This document shows, in pieces, positions 39,862 through 50,293 of a DNA stretch of 64,000 nt (within the stretch, counting starts at the first letter, position 1; each line of letters begins with the position of its first letter). The translations under genes were made by a program, and so were the position numbers. This DNA is from Schlesneria sp. DSM 10557 (GTDB lineage: Bacteria > Planctomycetota > Planctomycetia > Planctomycetales > Planctomycetaceae): NCBI RefSeq assembly GCF_041860085.1, contig NZ_CP124747.1, forward strand, positions 6,471,001 to 6,535,000, read 5' to 3'. The notes below the pieces were generated by a model that ran no database searches, was not told the DNA's origin, and worked only from the letters and a program-made list of their open reading frames with translations.

Positions 39862-40704
39862 TCAGCCGATGAACTCAAGCTTAACGGGTTCGGGAACGAT
39901 CTTCGCCTGATACGCTCGTTCAAGCAGAAGCGAAACAGCTTTGCGACCTCGCTCGCCGAAGTCGATCGTCCAGTCATTGACGTACATCCCGACAAATTTG
40001 TCGGCCTGACTTCGATCCAGGTCGCGACCGAATTGGAGTGCGTATGCCAGCGCGTCTGCACGGTGGTCGAGGGCATACTGGATGCTTTGCTTCAGCAGCG
40101 CAGTCACTTCAACCATCGCCTTCGGACCCAGGTCACGTCGGATGGCGTTGCCACCTAGGGGCAGAGGAAGCTGTGTTTCGTTCATCCACCACTTGCCGAG
40201 GTCGACGATCAGGTGCAGGCCATCGTTCTGGTACGTCAGCTGGCCTTCGTGAATGATCAGTCCGGCGTCAACTTTGCCTTCGCTGGTTACTTTGAGAATC
40301 TCGTCGAAGGGGTAAACGACCGCCTTGAAGTCGTCTCCCAGAGCGAGGCGAAGTGCCAGGTAGGCAGTCGTCAGCTTGCCGGGGATCGCGATGGTTTTGC
40401 CACGGAAGTCGTTCAGGCTTCCTGGCTGCTTCGCGACGATCATGGGGCCGTAGTTGTCACCCATGCTGCAGCCACACGCACAAAGTGCGTAGGTCTGGGT
40501 CATGTAGGCGTAGCCATGCAGACTGACGGCAGTCAGCTCCAGCTCACCTCGAAGAGCTCGCTCATTCAGCGTCTGGATATCCTGAAGCTCGTGAGTGAAC
40601 CTGTAGTTGCCTGTGTCGATCTTGTCATTGGCGAGCGCATAAAACATGAACGCGTCGTCAGGGTCAGGACTGTGTCCAACACGAATGAGGGTCTTTTCGG
40701 ACAT
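39862..40704 (-). CDS. mqnD: 1,4-dihydroxy-6-naphthoate synthase (futalosine pathway)
   Basis: This 280-residue protein starts with the MqnD signature GHSPDPDDAFMFYALANDKI. It has the periplasmic-binding-protein-like fold, with ELELTAVSLHGYAYM, DFRGKTIAIPGKLTTAYLAL, EGKVDAGLIIHEGQLTYQNDG and LPLPLGGNAIRRDLG. MqnD splits cyclic de-hypoxanthine futalosine to give 1,4-dihydroxy-6-naphthoate on the route to menaquinone. Menaquinol is a likely electron donor for the alternative complex III in this window. No other mqn gene is near. The paralogue MqnA has a different role, but the SPDPDDAF pattern favours MqnD. Confidence 0.92.
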   Translation of the reverse strand: MSEKTLIRVGHSPDPDDAFMFYALANDKIDTGNYRFTHELQDIQTLNERALRGELELTAVSLHGYAYMTQTYALCACGCSMGDNYGPMIVAKQPGSLNDFRGKTIAIPGKLTTAYLALRLALGDDFKAVVYPFDEILKVTSEGKVDAGLIIHEGQLTYQNDGLHLIVDLGKWWMNETQLPLPLGGNAIRRDLGPKAMVEVTALLKQSIQYALDHRADALAYALQFGRDLDRSQADKFVGMYVNDWTIDFGERGRKAVSLLLERAYQAKIVPEPVKLEFIG

Positions 40705-40852
40705 CGGAAAACTTTTGGCTGAAGGTCAGAAATTCGCAGAGCAGTCTCCGCGTTTGCTCACTAGCGAATCCTAGTGATCTTCCCCCAGCCTGACCACTCT
40801 CCCGCGTGCCGAAAGCCCCCTTTCACCGCCATATCCGATGCGACTGGTCCTT

Positions 40853-40888
40853 CGCGAGAGATCAGTCGCTGACGCATGATCTCTCGCG
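40853..40888 (-). terminator. Hairpin after the DHDPS-like gene
   Basis: CGCGAGAGATCA and TGATCTCTCGCG form a perfect 12-base stem with a 12-base loop, about 55 bases after the stop of the lyase gene. It probably ends the symporter-lyase unit before mqnD. The T-run is weak. Confidence 0.62.
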
Positions 40889-40943
40889 GTACCCTGATGG
40901 ATCCGTTGAGGGCTGGGAGGCTACGGCACTGATGTGAGGAATG

Positions 40944-41927
40944 TCAGTTGGCCACGCGGGCGGCTGCGTGCTGAACAGGGAGCTGTGGGCCGACCGACGC
41001 CAGTAAGTCAGAAATTTTTGACCGATCTGATGCGGTGACAGTGCTGAATGGGGGAGCAAGTTGCTCGGAACAGATTCCCGCGACTGACAGGGCGCACTTC
41101 AGGCCCGACAGATAGCCGGATGGGCCTTCGCCAGAGATGCCGTAAAGGTTTCCCAGTTCCATGACCAGCTTTTGCAGGCGATTGATTTCCGCGTGGTCTT
41201 TTGCGTCTGTCGCCTGAAAGAGTTCGACGAACAACCTTGGATACAGATTGGCACCCCCATTGACCCCTCCATCTCCCCCCATAAGGACGGATTCGGCAGT
41301 CAGATGTTCAGGGCCCATCAGGAATGTCCAGTCGGGGCGGACGGACCGCAGTTCCAGCAGCTTGCGGAAGGCCTCGATGTCGCCTGAGCTGTCCTTCACG
41401 CCACAAATGTTCTTATGGTCGGCCAGTTGTCGGACGGTCTCGAACGTCAGGGACAGCTTCACGCAGGAAGGCATGTTGTAGACGAACAGTGGAAGCGGAG
41501 AATCGTCGGCCAGTTCCGAGATAAAGCGGCTGACGTGCGATTGCTCGACCGAAAAATAGTAAGGTGGTGCCGCGACAACCGCAGCGGCGCCGACGCCATG
41601 AGAATACGTTGCCAGTTCAAGGGCTTCGACGAGAGATGTGTCGGTGATTCCGACGAGCACCGGGACACGCCCGGCGACAATTTCGCATGTGCGTTCGACC
41701 AGTTCATAGCGGAGTCGGTACGAAAGACTGGGACCTTCGCCTGTCGTGCCCAGGATGAATAACCCCGCGACCCCGGCGTCGATTTGATGGTTGAGCAGAC
41801 GTTCCAGTCCAGCGTGATCCAGATCGTCGCGTCCAATGAGCGGAGTCACTACGGGAGGCACGATGCCGCGAATTGGTTTCGGGAAAGCAGGAGTGGAAGG
41901 AACGGAAGGCATTACGAGCGACTCCAT
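40944..41927 (-). CDS. Dihydrodipicolinate synthase/N-acetylneuraminate lyase family protein
   Basis: The protein has up to 327 residues and a class I aldolase TIM barrel. Family marks are GIVPPVVTPL, FILGTTGEGPSLS (GTTGE), the active Tyr in FVYNMPSC and the Schiff-base Lys in GVKDSSGD. Members include DapA, NanA and sugar-acid dehydratases; the pairing with a sodium symporter suggests catabolism of a sialic acid or sugar acid rather than lysine synthesis. Start: ATG at 41927 begins the frame, and ATG at 41912 has GGAG at proper spacing and may be the true start. Its terminator hairpin lies about 55 bases downstream. Confidence 0.87.
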   Translation of the reverse strand: MESLVMPSVPSTPAFPKPIRGIVPPVVTPLIGRDDLDHAGLERLLNHQIDAGVAGLFILGTTGEGPSLSYRLRYELVERTCEIVAGRVPVLVGITDTSLVEALELATYSHGVGAAAVVAAPPYYFSVEQSHVSRFISELADDSPLPLFVYNMPSCVKLSLTFETVRQLADHKNICGVKDSSGDIEAFRKLLELRSVRPDWTFLMGPEHLTAESVLMGGDGGVNGGANLYPRLFVELFQATDAKDHAEINRLQKLVMELGNLYGISGEGPSGYLSGLKCALSVAGICSEQLAPPFSTVTASDRSKISDLLASVGPQLPVQHAAARVAN

Positions 41928-42015
41928 AATGAACGGAACTCAAGTCTGTGGACGGGACGAGGCAGTAGCTTAGCGCTGACTTTGCAAAGTTCATTTTATC
42001 GACAGAGGAGCAGGT

Positions 42016-43554
42016 TCACGTGGAGAGTTCCTGGTCAATGACACTTTCTGGCAGTGGATCGATCCGAACTTCACGAGTTTGCCGTTCGGCCAGCCGGCTT
42101 GCAGTCAGTCCAATCAGCAAAATCGTTAGTGCTCCCACGACAATGATCAGGTTGTCGTTGAAAGGGCTGACAAACCAGCCTAAGCCCTGTGAGCTGAGAT
42201 AACCGCTGGCCATGGGGGTGACCGTCATCCAGACTATGACGATGACTCCGGCGGACACGGCGATGGCAGCGTGACGCGAGTTCGCTCGTCGTGAGAGCAA
42301 CCCGAGCAGGAAGAGGCCCAGTAGTCCGCCGCTGAATATTCCCGATAGTTTCCACCAGACATCCAGAGCGTTCCGCTGGCGTCCGACCATGGCCAGGGCT
42401 GCGCAGATGCTGAGCATTCCCATAATCAGCGTTGAATAATGGAGAACGCGCATCGACTCTTTCTCGCCAGCATCCGGGTGAATGTAGCGGCGGTGAATAT
42501 CGCAGAGATACAGCGTCGCACAGCAGTTCAGATTCGAGTCCATTGCGGCTGAGAAGATTGCAGCCAGGACAAGCCCCATCACGCCGGGGGGAAGTTGCGA
42601 GCCGATGAAGTGCGGGAAGACAGCGTCGGACTTGATGTTCGGCGGCAAGTCGGATGGGCGTTGCTGGTAAAGTACGAAGAGTGCCGTCCCGATGAAGAAG
42701 AATGCCGCGCTGAGGGGAATAAAGCAAAGGCCTCCCATCCAGACGCTCCGTGCTGCGTCTTCATCGGATTTCGCTGTCGCATACCGCTGGATGTAACCCT
42801 GATCAATGCCGAAGTTCTGTAAGTGTGTGACGAGTCCGAATAGCACCATCACCCAGAATGTGGACTGGGTCACTCCCAGATCCATGTCGCCCAGGCTGAA
42901 CTTATGATTTGCTACCGCGACTTGGAACAGTTCAGGCAGTCCTCCGCTGATTTGCATGACGACAGCCAGTCCGCACAGGGCGACTCCGGCGACCAGCACG
43001 CATGACTGAACGACGCCGGTCCAGATGACCCCTTCGGTGCCACCGAACAACGGGTAAATGGTGATTGCGATGCCGCTGATGATAATGATCGTCGATACTT
43101 CCAGCCCGATCAGCGGCGCCAGTGCCAGTGCCAGCAGGTAGAGGATCATCCCCAGCCGCGCGAACTGAGTCAGCAGGAAACAAACGACGCCGTATGTTCG
43201 AGCCCAGGGGCCGAATCGTACTTCGAAATGTTCGTAGGCCGACAGCTGGCCGCTTCGCCGGTAGAACGGGACGAAGTATTTGACTGAGATCCATGCGGCA
43301 AGAGGCATCGTCACTGCGAGGACGAATGCATTCCAGTTCCCCTGGTATGCCTTACCTGGGTTGGCGATGAAGCTGATGCTGCTGATGTAGGAGCCGACAA
43401 TCGACATGCCGACCGCCCAGCCGGGGATGGAGCGACCAGCCGACATGAATTGTTCAGATGACCCGCTTCTTCTGGCGAACCAACACCCGAACCCCACCAC
43501 TCCCACCAGGTAAGTTGCAAGCACAATGAGGTCAATGGTGCGGTCTGCTGGCAT
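42016..43554 (-). CDS. Sodium:solute symporter
   Basis: This 512-residue protein has thirteen or so membrane helices and the SSS-family pattern: GWAVGMSIVGSYISSISFIANPGKAYQGNW, GGTEGVIWTGVVQS, IDQGYIQRYATAKSDEDAARS and LAAIFSAAMDSNLNCCATLY. It couples import of an organic solute to sodium. It is transcribed just before the DHDPS/NAL-type lyase (88 bases apart), suggesting a sugar-acid or sialic-acid uptake and cleavage unit. The substrate is not determined by sequence. Upstream is a 440-base gap to the divergent surface-protein gene. Confidence 0.92.
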   Translation of the reverse strand: MPADRTIDLIVLATYLVGVVGFGCWFARRSGSSEQFMSAGRSIPGWAVGMSIVGSYISSISFIANPGKAYQGNWNAFVLAVTMPLAAWISVKYFVPFYRRSGQLSAYEHFEVRFGPWARTYGVVCFLLTQFARLGMILYLLALALAPLIGLEVSTIIIISGIAITIYPLFGGTEGVIWTGVVQSCVLVAGVALCGLAVVMQISGGLPELFQVAVANHKFSLGDMDLGVTQSTFWVMVLFGLVTHLQNFGIDQGYIQRYATAKSDEDAARSVWMGGLCFIPLSAAFFFIGTALFVLYQQRPSDLPPNIKSDAVFPHFIGSQLPPGVMGLVLAAIFSAAMDSNLNCCATLYLCDIHRRYIHPDAGEKESMRVLHYSTLIMGMLSICAALAMVGRQRNALDVWWKLSGIFSGGLLGLFLLGLLSRRANSRHAAIAVSAGVIVIVWMTVTPMASGYLSSQGLGWFVSPFNDNLIIVVGALTILLIGLTASRLAERQTREVRIDPLPESVIDQELST

Positions 43555-43995
43555 CGTCTGTCTTTTCAGTTTTATGGGCCGCTAAGTGTTCATCAGCAGG
43601 CTGACAAAATCGATGCGGTCACGCAACCGAGACCCTTTAATTACCCCTCGATTCCCGACCGCTCTCTGCTGGCACACATGTCAGTCGAACAGTGAGCGTA
43701 ACCGACGCTGTCAAAATTCGGGCAATTGGAAAATTCAGATAAATCGGCGCTTGCAACCGCTCTGGCAAGCTGCGTAATCTTTTCGGATGCCGACCTTGAT
43801 GCCTGTTCAGCGTCTCGCGGACATTTGCGAATTGCATTCAACCCATCTGTACGTCGAGCGTGTAAACGAGGTCACTGAACATTCACTTCTTCTGTCACGA
43901 ACGCTTTCGCTTTCGACCAAGCTCGAACTTCGGTTCAAGTCGCGGGCCATCTGTACGCATCTAACAGTATCGCATTGCGCTTAGAAGGTTTTCAT
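43555..43995. other. Divergent intergenic region
   Basis: This region separates the symporter gene from the giant surface-protein gene. Only short unsupported frames are seen. Both promoters presumably lie here. AGAAGG before 43996 is the ribosome site of the surface protein. Confidence 0.45.
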
Positions 43996-46900
43996 ATGAT
44001 TCTGCAATCCTGGTTAAACTCGGTACTCGCCCGGTTGAATGCGTCTTCAGGTCATACCCGACGCCGAAGGTCGAATGGGATTCAGTCGACAACACCCACA
44101 GTGGTAGAACATCTGGAACAGCGTCGGATGTTGACCGATCCCGTCGTAGCTGCGGCGACCGTGTTCATCAATGAGACGACGCAGGTCTTTCCATATGCCT
44201 CAACACCCGCCAATCCGGCCCAAATTGCGGTCTCCGTGACAGACCCGGATGCAGCGCCAGATAACTACTCCCCGGGCAATCTGGCGATTACCGCTGGAAA
44301 CACGGACTACAACGGAAATGGGCAGCCCGCTTTCCGAGTCGACGTCATCGGCGGCGTTGATGTCATTGTCGTCAATGATGCGGCAGATCTGAATTATGAG
44401 GCCCAGCCGACTTATACATTGACCGTGGTTGCGACGGACAATAGTGGCGCGACGGGCACGAATACCATCACGATCAATCTCAATAACTTGAATGATCGGC
44501 CTGTGATTCCCCAGTATCCGTACTACAATGGCTGGATTCCTACACCAACGATCCCTGACGGAAGTGTGAATGTTTTCGATGTTCGGGAAAACAGCTTTAA
44601 TGGCACCGTCGTCGGGACGGTCACGGCCATCGATCAAGACATTGATTCCAACCCGGTTCAACAGGCGACGTTGACGTATGTCCTGGTCGGAACGATTCCG
44701 GGATTCGACGCGAACACTCCCGCATTCGCCATTGATCCCTTCACCGGGCGCATCCGGGTCACGGACCAGTCATTCCTGGATTATGAGGCACGTCGAATTG
44801 CCAATCTGGGGCAGGGCAACTTAGGAGAAGGGGGCCTTTCCGGTTTCCCCGATGTCGTCTTTGACCTTCAGGTGCGAGCGACAGACATCCGAGGTGTGTC
44901 TTCACAAACCAATCAGTTCGGTAACCCCACTGCCAATGGCGGTAACTTCGTCAGCGACAGCCATGTTTACATCCGGCTTCGAGATGTGGGAGAGGTTCCA
45001 CCGAATGTCGCCAATTCGACAAAGACGCTGGCCGTCAATGAAAACAGCACAGTCGGGCTGAGCGTTGGATTCTTCCAACTCATCTCCGGAACCGACAATT
45101 TTGTCATTCCGCAAGGGACCTTCACGCGAATCGCGCGTCCCGGTCTGGATCCACTAGAGCCACAGCAGCGTCACAGTTTTGAAATCGTAGGGGGCAATCC
45201 CAATAACACGTTCGCCATCGATCCTGATACGGGTGAGATCACCGTTGCCAATCCTCTCGTTAACTACGAGACGCTGAACGCCTACGATCTGCAGATCAAA
45301 GTCACTGATCGTAATCTGCACGCAGTCCAAATCGGCGCCGTTGACAACGTTGCACCGCTTTCGACCGTTGCAACTCTGCGGATTACCGTGAATGACGTGA
45401 ATGAAGTCACGACCATTCCGAACAATCAATCGTTTAATATTCCTGAGAATACGGTTAATGGGACAATCGTCGGTAGCGTTATCGCCAACGATCCTGATAC
45501 CCAGCAGCCGAACGGGAATGCCAATCTCGTTTACAGCATCATCAGCGGTAACGTGGTTAAGGTGAATGGTGTCGAGTACGCCGGAGTCTTCTCCATTGAT
45601 CCTGCCACCGGGGTAATTTCTGTTAATAATACCACGGGGCTGCCCAACAACATTGCGTTGAATTTTGAAAATCAGTCGACGTTTGCACTGACGATTAAAG
45701 TGGTGGACCGGGGGGATCAGGGAACGTCAGCAAATAACTCGGTCCTGATTAATCTGCAGAACGTGAATGAGACGACACCGGCGGTTCAGGACGCGACGTT
45801 CTCGATTGCGGAAAATCGCCCTGCCGGTGACCTTGTGGGACAAGTCATTGCCTCCGTAGGTGAACTCGGAAACACGATCACCAGTTTCCAGATCATGGCG
45901 GGAAATAAGGACGGCGCGTTCGCGATCGATTCCGTCGGCCGAATCACTGTCGCCAACCCCTCTGCAATCGACTTTGAAAAGAATCCGGTATTTAACCTGA
46001 CCGTGCGGGCGACCGATAACGGTTCACCGGCCCTGTTTGCGACGGGGACGATCACCATTCTGCTGAGCAACTTGAACGAGCAGATCGTGATGCTCGATCA
46101 GGGGCCAATCACAGTCAACGAGAATACGCCGAACGGGACCATTGTGGGCCAGATCGTGACGTCGGATCCCGACAACGTGAATGCGCCGATCCAGGGACAG
46201 TCGTTCGTCATTAATGGGGGCAACACAGGGGGGGCGTTCTCAATCGATCCTCAGGGACGCATCATTGTGGCCAACTCGGCTGCTCTGAACTTTGAGTCGA
46301 CACCGACCTTCACGATTGTCGCCACAGTGACCGATACGGGCATCCCATCCACGTCCATGGCAGCGACAATCACCATTGCACTGGCGGACATCAACGATGC
46401 TCCGATCATCGGTACGCAGTCCTTTAACCTCAAGGAGCACTCGTTGCCGGGAACGGTCGTAGGGACGGTTCAAGCGACGGACCAGGATTCGCCAGCCCAG
46501 ACCCTGACCTTTGCCATCATCGGCGGGAATGATTCGGGAGCCTTCGCGATCGATCCGGCGACGGGAGCGATCAGGGTTGTTGATCCAGGACTGATCGACT
46601 ACTCCTCAAACCCGACGTTTGCCTTGACGATTCAGGTCACGGATAACGGAGCTCCTGCTCGATCCTCCACAGCCACGGTCAACATTCTGCTGCTGGACGG
46701 GCAAGAACCACAGATTGCAAATCAGTCGAAGACGATTCCGGAAAACTCCGCCGTCGGTACCGTGATCGCGACTGTTGCCGCATCTAATGGACTCGCTCCT
46801 TACACGTACTCCATCTTCAGCGGGAATACGAATAACGCGTTCACGATCAATCCGACGACCGGGGTGATCACCGTCTCGAACCCCGCCGCACTGAACTACG

Positions 46901-49900
46901 AAGCGATCAAGTCGTTCTCTCTGAAGGTGATGGTCGTCGACAGTCAGGCCACGAAACTGGCGGACACCGCGACCATTACGATCAACCTGACGAACGTCAA
47001 TGAGGCACCGTCACTGATCTCGCTGGAAACGGCTCCGATTGCCTATACCGAGAACGACGTCGCGCCATTGACTGCAAATATTGTGGCCATCGATCCGGAC
47101 AGCAATAACGCATCATCTGCGGTGATCAAGATCACCGGAAACTATCAGAACGGTCAGGACCGGTTGAACTTCACCAATACGGCGAAAATCACGGGTGTCT
47201 GGGACGCAGCCACAGGAACTCTAACCCTGACCGGAGTCGATTCATTCTCGAACTACCGCACGGCGATTCGGTCGGTGACCTACACCAACCTGTCAGAGAA
47301 CCCGAACACGTCAACTAGGACGGTCAGTTTCTCCATTACGGATGATGGTGGCCTGACCAGTCCCATCGTGAGTCGGAACATTGCCCTGACCAGCGTGAAC
47401 GACGCACCCGTGCTTACCGGATCCAGTACGATCTCTTATTCCGAAGCCGATCCTGCGACAGTGATCAATCCAGTGATCAGTGTCAGCGACAGTGACAATG
47501 CAACGCTGACGACTGCGACGATCCGGATGCCAAACTATATTGCTGGCCAGGATATCCTGAGCTTTGCCAATAACGGCGTCGATATGGGCAACATCGCCGT
47601 GCAGTCAAACGCGAATGGGGTGTTGACTCTGGTCTCTGCCGGAGGTTCAGCAACGCTGGCACAATGGACCAACGCTTTGCGTGCTGTGAAATACGCCAAC
47701 TCCAGCGGAAATCCCAACCAGACACCACGGAGTGTGCAGTTCCAGGTGACTGATGGGTCCGCTCTGAGCAATGTGATTACCAGCACCATCGAAGTCACGG
47801 CCGTCGATTTCCCTCCTGCTCTCTCGCAGGTCGAGCCAGGGTCACTGCTCTACACCGAGCTTTCGACAGTAAAGGTTTCGTCGACGATTACAGCCTTCGA
47901 TTTCGATAGTGCCAATCTGTCGGGTGCAACGATCCAGATCACCGGCAACTATCAGAACGGTGAAGACTTCCTGCAGTTCACCAACACTGCCAAGATCACC
48001 GGGGTGTTCAATGCCGCGACAGGGATGCTGACCCTGACCGGGGTCGACACGGTCGCAAATTACCAGACCGCGCTTCGTTCGGTTTCCTACTTTAATTCCA
48101 GTTCCAACCCCTCCGGGTTGCTGCGAACGGTTGCATTCACGGTGACCGACACCACGAACGTGGTGAGTAACTCGGTGGTTCGTACGATTGCACTGGATGC
48201 GGTCAACGACGCTCCTGTTCTCTCGGGTATTGAAGAGACGGCGCTGGACTACCTGGAAAATACGGCTCCGAACTACGGCACTAATAACACGACGCCGATT
48301 TCGTCCACGATTCAGGTCAACGACCCTGACAGCCTGATTACGCAGGCCACGATTCGCATCACCGGAAATTATGTGCCGAACCAGGACTTCCTGCGGTTCA
48401 CCAATACGGCAACGATTATCGGAACCTGGAATGCCGCAAACGGGACCCTGACACTGACCGGTCCCGATACCGCCGCCAATTACGCTGCTGCATTGCAGTC
48501 CGTAGCTTTCTACAACCTGCATAATGCTCCAAATACCTCCACTCGGACCGTCAGCTACACAGTGACGGATGACGGCGGTGCGGCAAGTGGACCAAAGCTG
48601 ACGAGCAATACGGTCAGCCGTGAGATTAATGTGATTGCCGTGAATGATCCCCCCGTGCTGACCAGCTCGGACACAACCGTCCTGGCCTACACAGAGGATG
48701 CAACGGCCGTCAAGATCCTGCCGAATGTGCTGGCAGCCGATCCTGACAGTGATAACCTGATGGGGGCTCGGATCTGGATTTCTTCTAACTACAACGCTAA
48801 CGGCAGCAAGGACATGCTGGTCTTCGTCGACACGGCGAAGATCAAGGGATCATGGGATCCTGCAACCGGTATACTCACCCTGTCCGGAGTCGATAGCGTC
48901 AGTAATTACCGGACTGCTCTTCGATCCATCGGTTTCGCCAACTCGCAAAGTGGTTTGACGGCTCCAAACCGGACTGTCAGCTTCAGTGTGATTGATGATC
49001 AGGGACTGAGCGGCAATACGGTGACGCGTAACATCAGCATTGCAACGCATCCGAATGGTGCGGTCTTGTCGGGAATCGAGACCGTGCCCGCTGTCTATAA
49101 GGCGAATGATCCGTACACCCCGCCTGCTCCTGTGACATCAACGCTGGTGATCTCGGATAACGACAGTACGCTGCTGCGAAGTGCCGTGATCAAGATTTCT
49201 GGCAACTATGTCCGAGGACAGGATCAGTTGCTGATCTCCGGAGCAGTGGCGAATGCAAACCAGATCTCCGCGGCCTGGAACTCTGCAACGGGTGAACTGA
49301 CGCTGTCTGGACTGGTTCCTGTGGCCAACTACATCAACGCGTTGCGGGATGTGAAGTACTACAACAACGGCAGCTCGGCGCTGAGTACCCTGACCCGGAC
49401 GATTACATTCACTGTGATCGACGACACGCAACTGGCCAGCAACATTGCAACGCGCAATGTGACAATCCAGACGACCAATACGGCTCCGTTCCTGAACGTC
49501 GGGGGCAGCAGCCCATTGCAGTACCAGGAGAAAGACGCGGCGACGAATGTCGTTCCGGCGTTGACGGTTCAGGACGTGGACAGTCCGAATATCGTGAGCG
49601 CGGCGGTCAAGATCACAGGAAACTATCAACAGGGACAGGACCAGCTCGTGTTCTCCAACACGGCCAAGATCAAGGGAAGCTGGGACGTCCTGACAGGAAC
49701 CCTGAATCTGACCGGGGTCGATACTCGGGAAAACTACGAGGCAGCTTTGCGGACAGTGAAGTACCTCAATACGAGTAATAACCCCAGCACATTAACGAGA
49801 ACTGTCGGTGTCACTGTCAATGACGGGCTGGCCACCAGCAACGTCGCCAGTCGCAATGTCACCATATTGGCACTGAACGATCCTCCTCAGATTGCCACGA

Positions 49901-50277
49901 ACGAGGCTGCCGCACTCAACTACAAACCGTCGCAGGGTGCCGTCAGTATCGCTCCGTCGCTCTCGGTTACCGATCCGGATAGTGCGAACATCACGGGGGC
50001 CACTGTGAGGATCGCGTTCAATTATCAGCAGGGGAACGACCAGCTTTCGTTCGTCAACACAGCGAAGATTTCCGGAACGTTCGACATCCTGACGGGGATT
50101 CTGACGCTGTCCGGGTCCGACACCGTGGCGAACTACCGCACGGCACTGCAGTCGGTGAAGTACCAGTTCAATGGAGTACCGCTCGCATCGACCAAGACGA
50201 TCTCATTCGTGGCCAATGACGGCCTCGCTCTGGGGAATCTGGCGACGCGGGACATCTCGGTCACACCGAACGCCTAA
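43996..50277 (+). CDS. Giant secreted surface protein with cadherin-like and second-type repeats
   Basis: The protein has 2093 residues. The N-terminus (MILQSWLNSVLARLN, RTRRRRS-like basic run) contains EHLEQRRMLTDP at about 38-49, the planctomycete exported-protein signature. Residues 50-1005 hold eight cadherin-like repeats, most with FAIDPxTGxIxVxNP and DxNExP ends. Residues 1005-2093 hold eight repeats of a different type, with ITGNYQNGQDxLxFTNTAKI, GxWDxATGxLTLTGVD and NYxTALRSVxYxN in most copies. No sortase, dockerin or PEP-CTERM end is present. Function is probably adhesion or cell-cell contact. The ATG at 43996 has AGAAGG upstream. It is followed by two hairpins. Confidence 0.92.
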   Translation: MILQSWLNSVLARLNASSGHTRRRRSNGIQSTTPTVVEHLEQRRMLTDPVVAAATVFINETTQVFPYASTPANPAQIAVSVTDPDAAPDNYSPGNLAITAGNTDYNGNGQPAFRVDVIGGVDVIVVNDAADLNYEAQPTYTLTVVATDNSGATGTNTITINLNNLNDRPVIPQYPYYNGWIPTPTIPDGSVNVFDVRENSFNGTVVGTVTAIDQDIDSNPVQQATLTYVLVGTIPGFDANTPAFAIDPFTGRIRVTDQSFLDYEARRIANLGQGNLGEGGLSGFPDVVFDLQVRATDIRGVSSQTNQFGNPTANGGNFVSDSHVYIRLRDVGEVPPNVANSTKTLAVNENSTVGLSVGFFQLISGTDNFVIPQGTFTRIARPGLDPLEPQQRHSFEIVGGNPNNTFAIDPDTGEITVANPLVNYETLNAYDLQIKVTDRNLHAVQIGAVDNVAPLSTVATLRITVNDVNEVTTIPNNQSFNIPENTVNGTIVGSVIANDPDTQQPNGNANLVYSIISGNVVKVNGVEYAGVFSIDPATGVISVNNTTGLPNNIALNFENQSTFALTIKVVDRGDQGTSANNSVLINLQNVNETTPAVQDATFSIAENRPAGDLVGQVIASVGELGNTITSFQIMAGNKDGAFAIDSVGRITVANPSAIDFEKNPVFNLTVRATDNGSPALFATGTITILLSNLNEQIVMLDQGPITVNENTPNGTIVGQIVTSDPDNVNAPIQGQSFVINGGNTGGAFSIDPQGRIIVANSAALNFESTPTFTIVATVTDTGIPSTSMAATITIALADINDAPIIGTQSFNLKEHSLPGTVVGTVQATDQDSPAQTLTFAIIGGNDSGAFAIDPATGAIRVVDPGLIDYSSNPTFALTIQVTDNGAPARSSTATVNILLLDGQEPQIANQSKTIPENSAVGTVIATVAASNGLAPYTYSIFSGNTNNAFTINPTTGVITVSNPAALNYEAIKSFSLKVMVVDSQATKLADTATITINLTNVNEAPSLISLETAPIAYTENDVAPLTANIVAIDPDSNNASSAVIKITGNYQNGQDRLNFTNTAKITGVWDAATGTLTLTGVDSFSNYRTAIRSVTYTNLSENPNTSTRTVSFSITDDGGLTSPIVSRNIALTSVNDAPVLTGSSTISYSEADPATVINPVISVSDSDNATLTTATIRMPNYIAGQDILSFANNGVDMGNIAVQSNANGVLTLVSAGGSATLAQWTNALRAVKYANSSGNPNQTPRSVQFQVTDGSALSNVITSTIEVTAVDFPPALSQVEPGSLLYTELSTVKVSSTITAFDFDSANLSGATIQITGNYQNGEDFLQFTNTAKITGVFNAATGMLTLTGVDTVANYQTALRSVSYFNSSSNPSGLLRTVAFTVTDTTNVVSNSVVRTIALDAVNDAPVLSGIEETALDYLENTAPNYGTNNTTPISSTIQVNDPDSLITQATIRITGNYVPNQDFLRFTNTATIIGTWNAANGTLTLTGPDTAANYAAALQSVAFYNLHNAPNTSTRTVSYTVTDDGGAASGPKLTSNTVSREINVIAVNDPPVLTSSDTTVLAYTEDATAVKILPNVLAADPDSDNLMGARIWISSNYNANGSKDMLVFVDTAKIKGSWDPATGILTLSGVDSVSNYRTALRSIGFANSQSGLTAPNRTVSFSVIDDQGLSGNTVTRNISIATHPNGAVLSGIETVPAVYKANDPYTPPAPVTSTLVISDNDSTLLRSAVIKISGNYVRGQDQLLISGAVANANQISAAWNSATGELTLSGLVPVANYINALRDVKYYNNGSSALSTLTRTITFTVIDDTQLASNIATRNVTIQTTNTAPFLNVGGSSPLQYQEKDAATNVVPALTVQDVDSPNIVSAAVKITGNYQQGQDQLVFSNTAKIKGSWDVLTGTLNLTGVDTRENYEAALRTVKYLNTSNNPSTLTRTVGVTVNDGLATSNVASRNVTILALNDPPQIATNEAAALNYKPSQGAVSIAPSLSVTDPDSANITGATVRIAFNYQQGNDQLSFVNTAKISGTFDILTGILTLSGSDTVANYRTALQSVKYQFNGVPLASTKTISFVANDGLALGNLATRDISVTPNA

Positions 50278-50293
50278 CTGTTAAAAGTCATTG

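Noticed and set aside
47842..48522. Minus-strand frame of 226 codons inside the surface-protein gene
   Set aside because: It is antisense to regular repeats; the frame arises from repeat codon bias.
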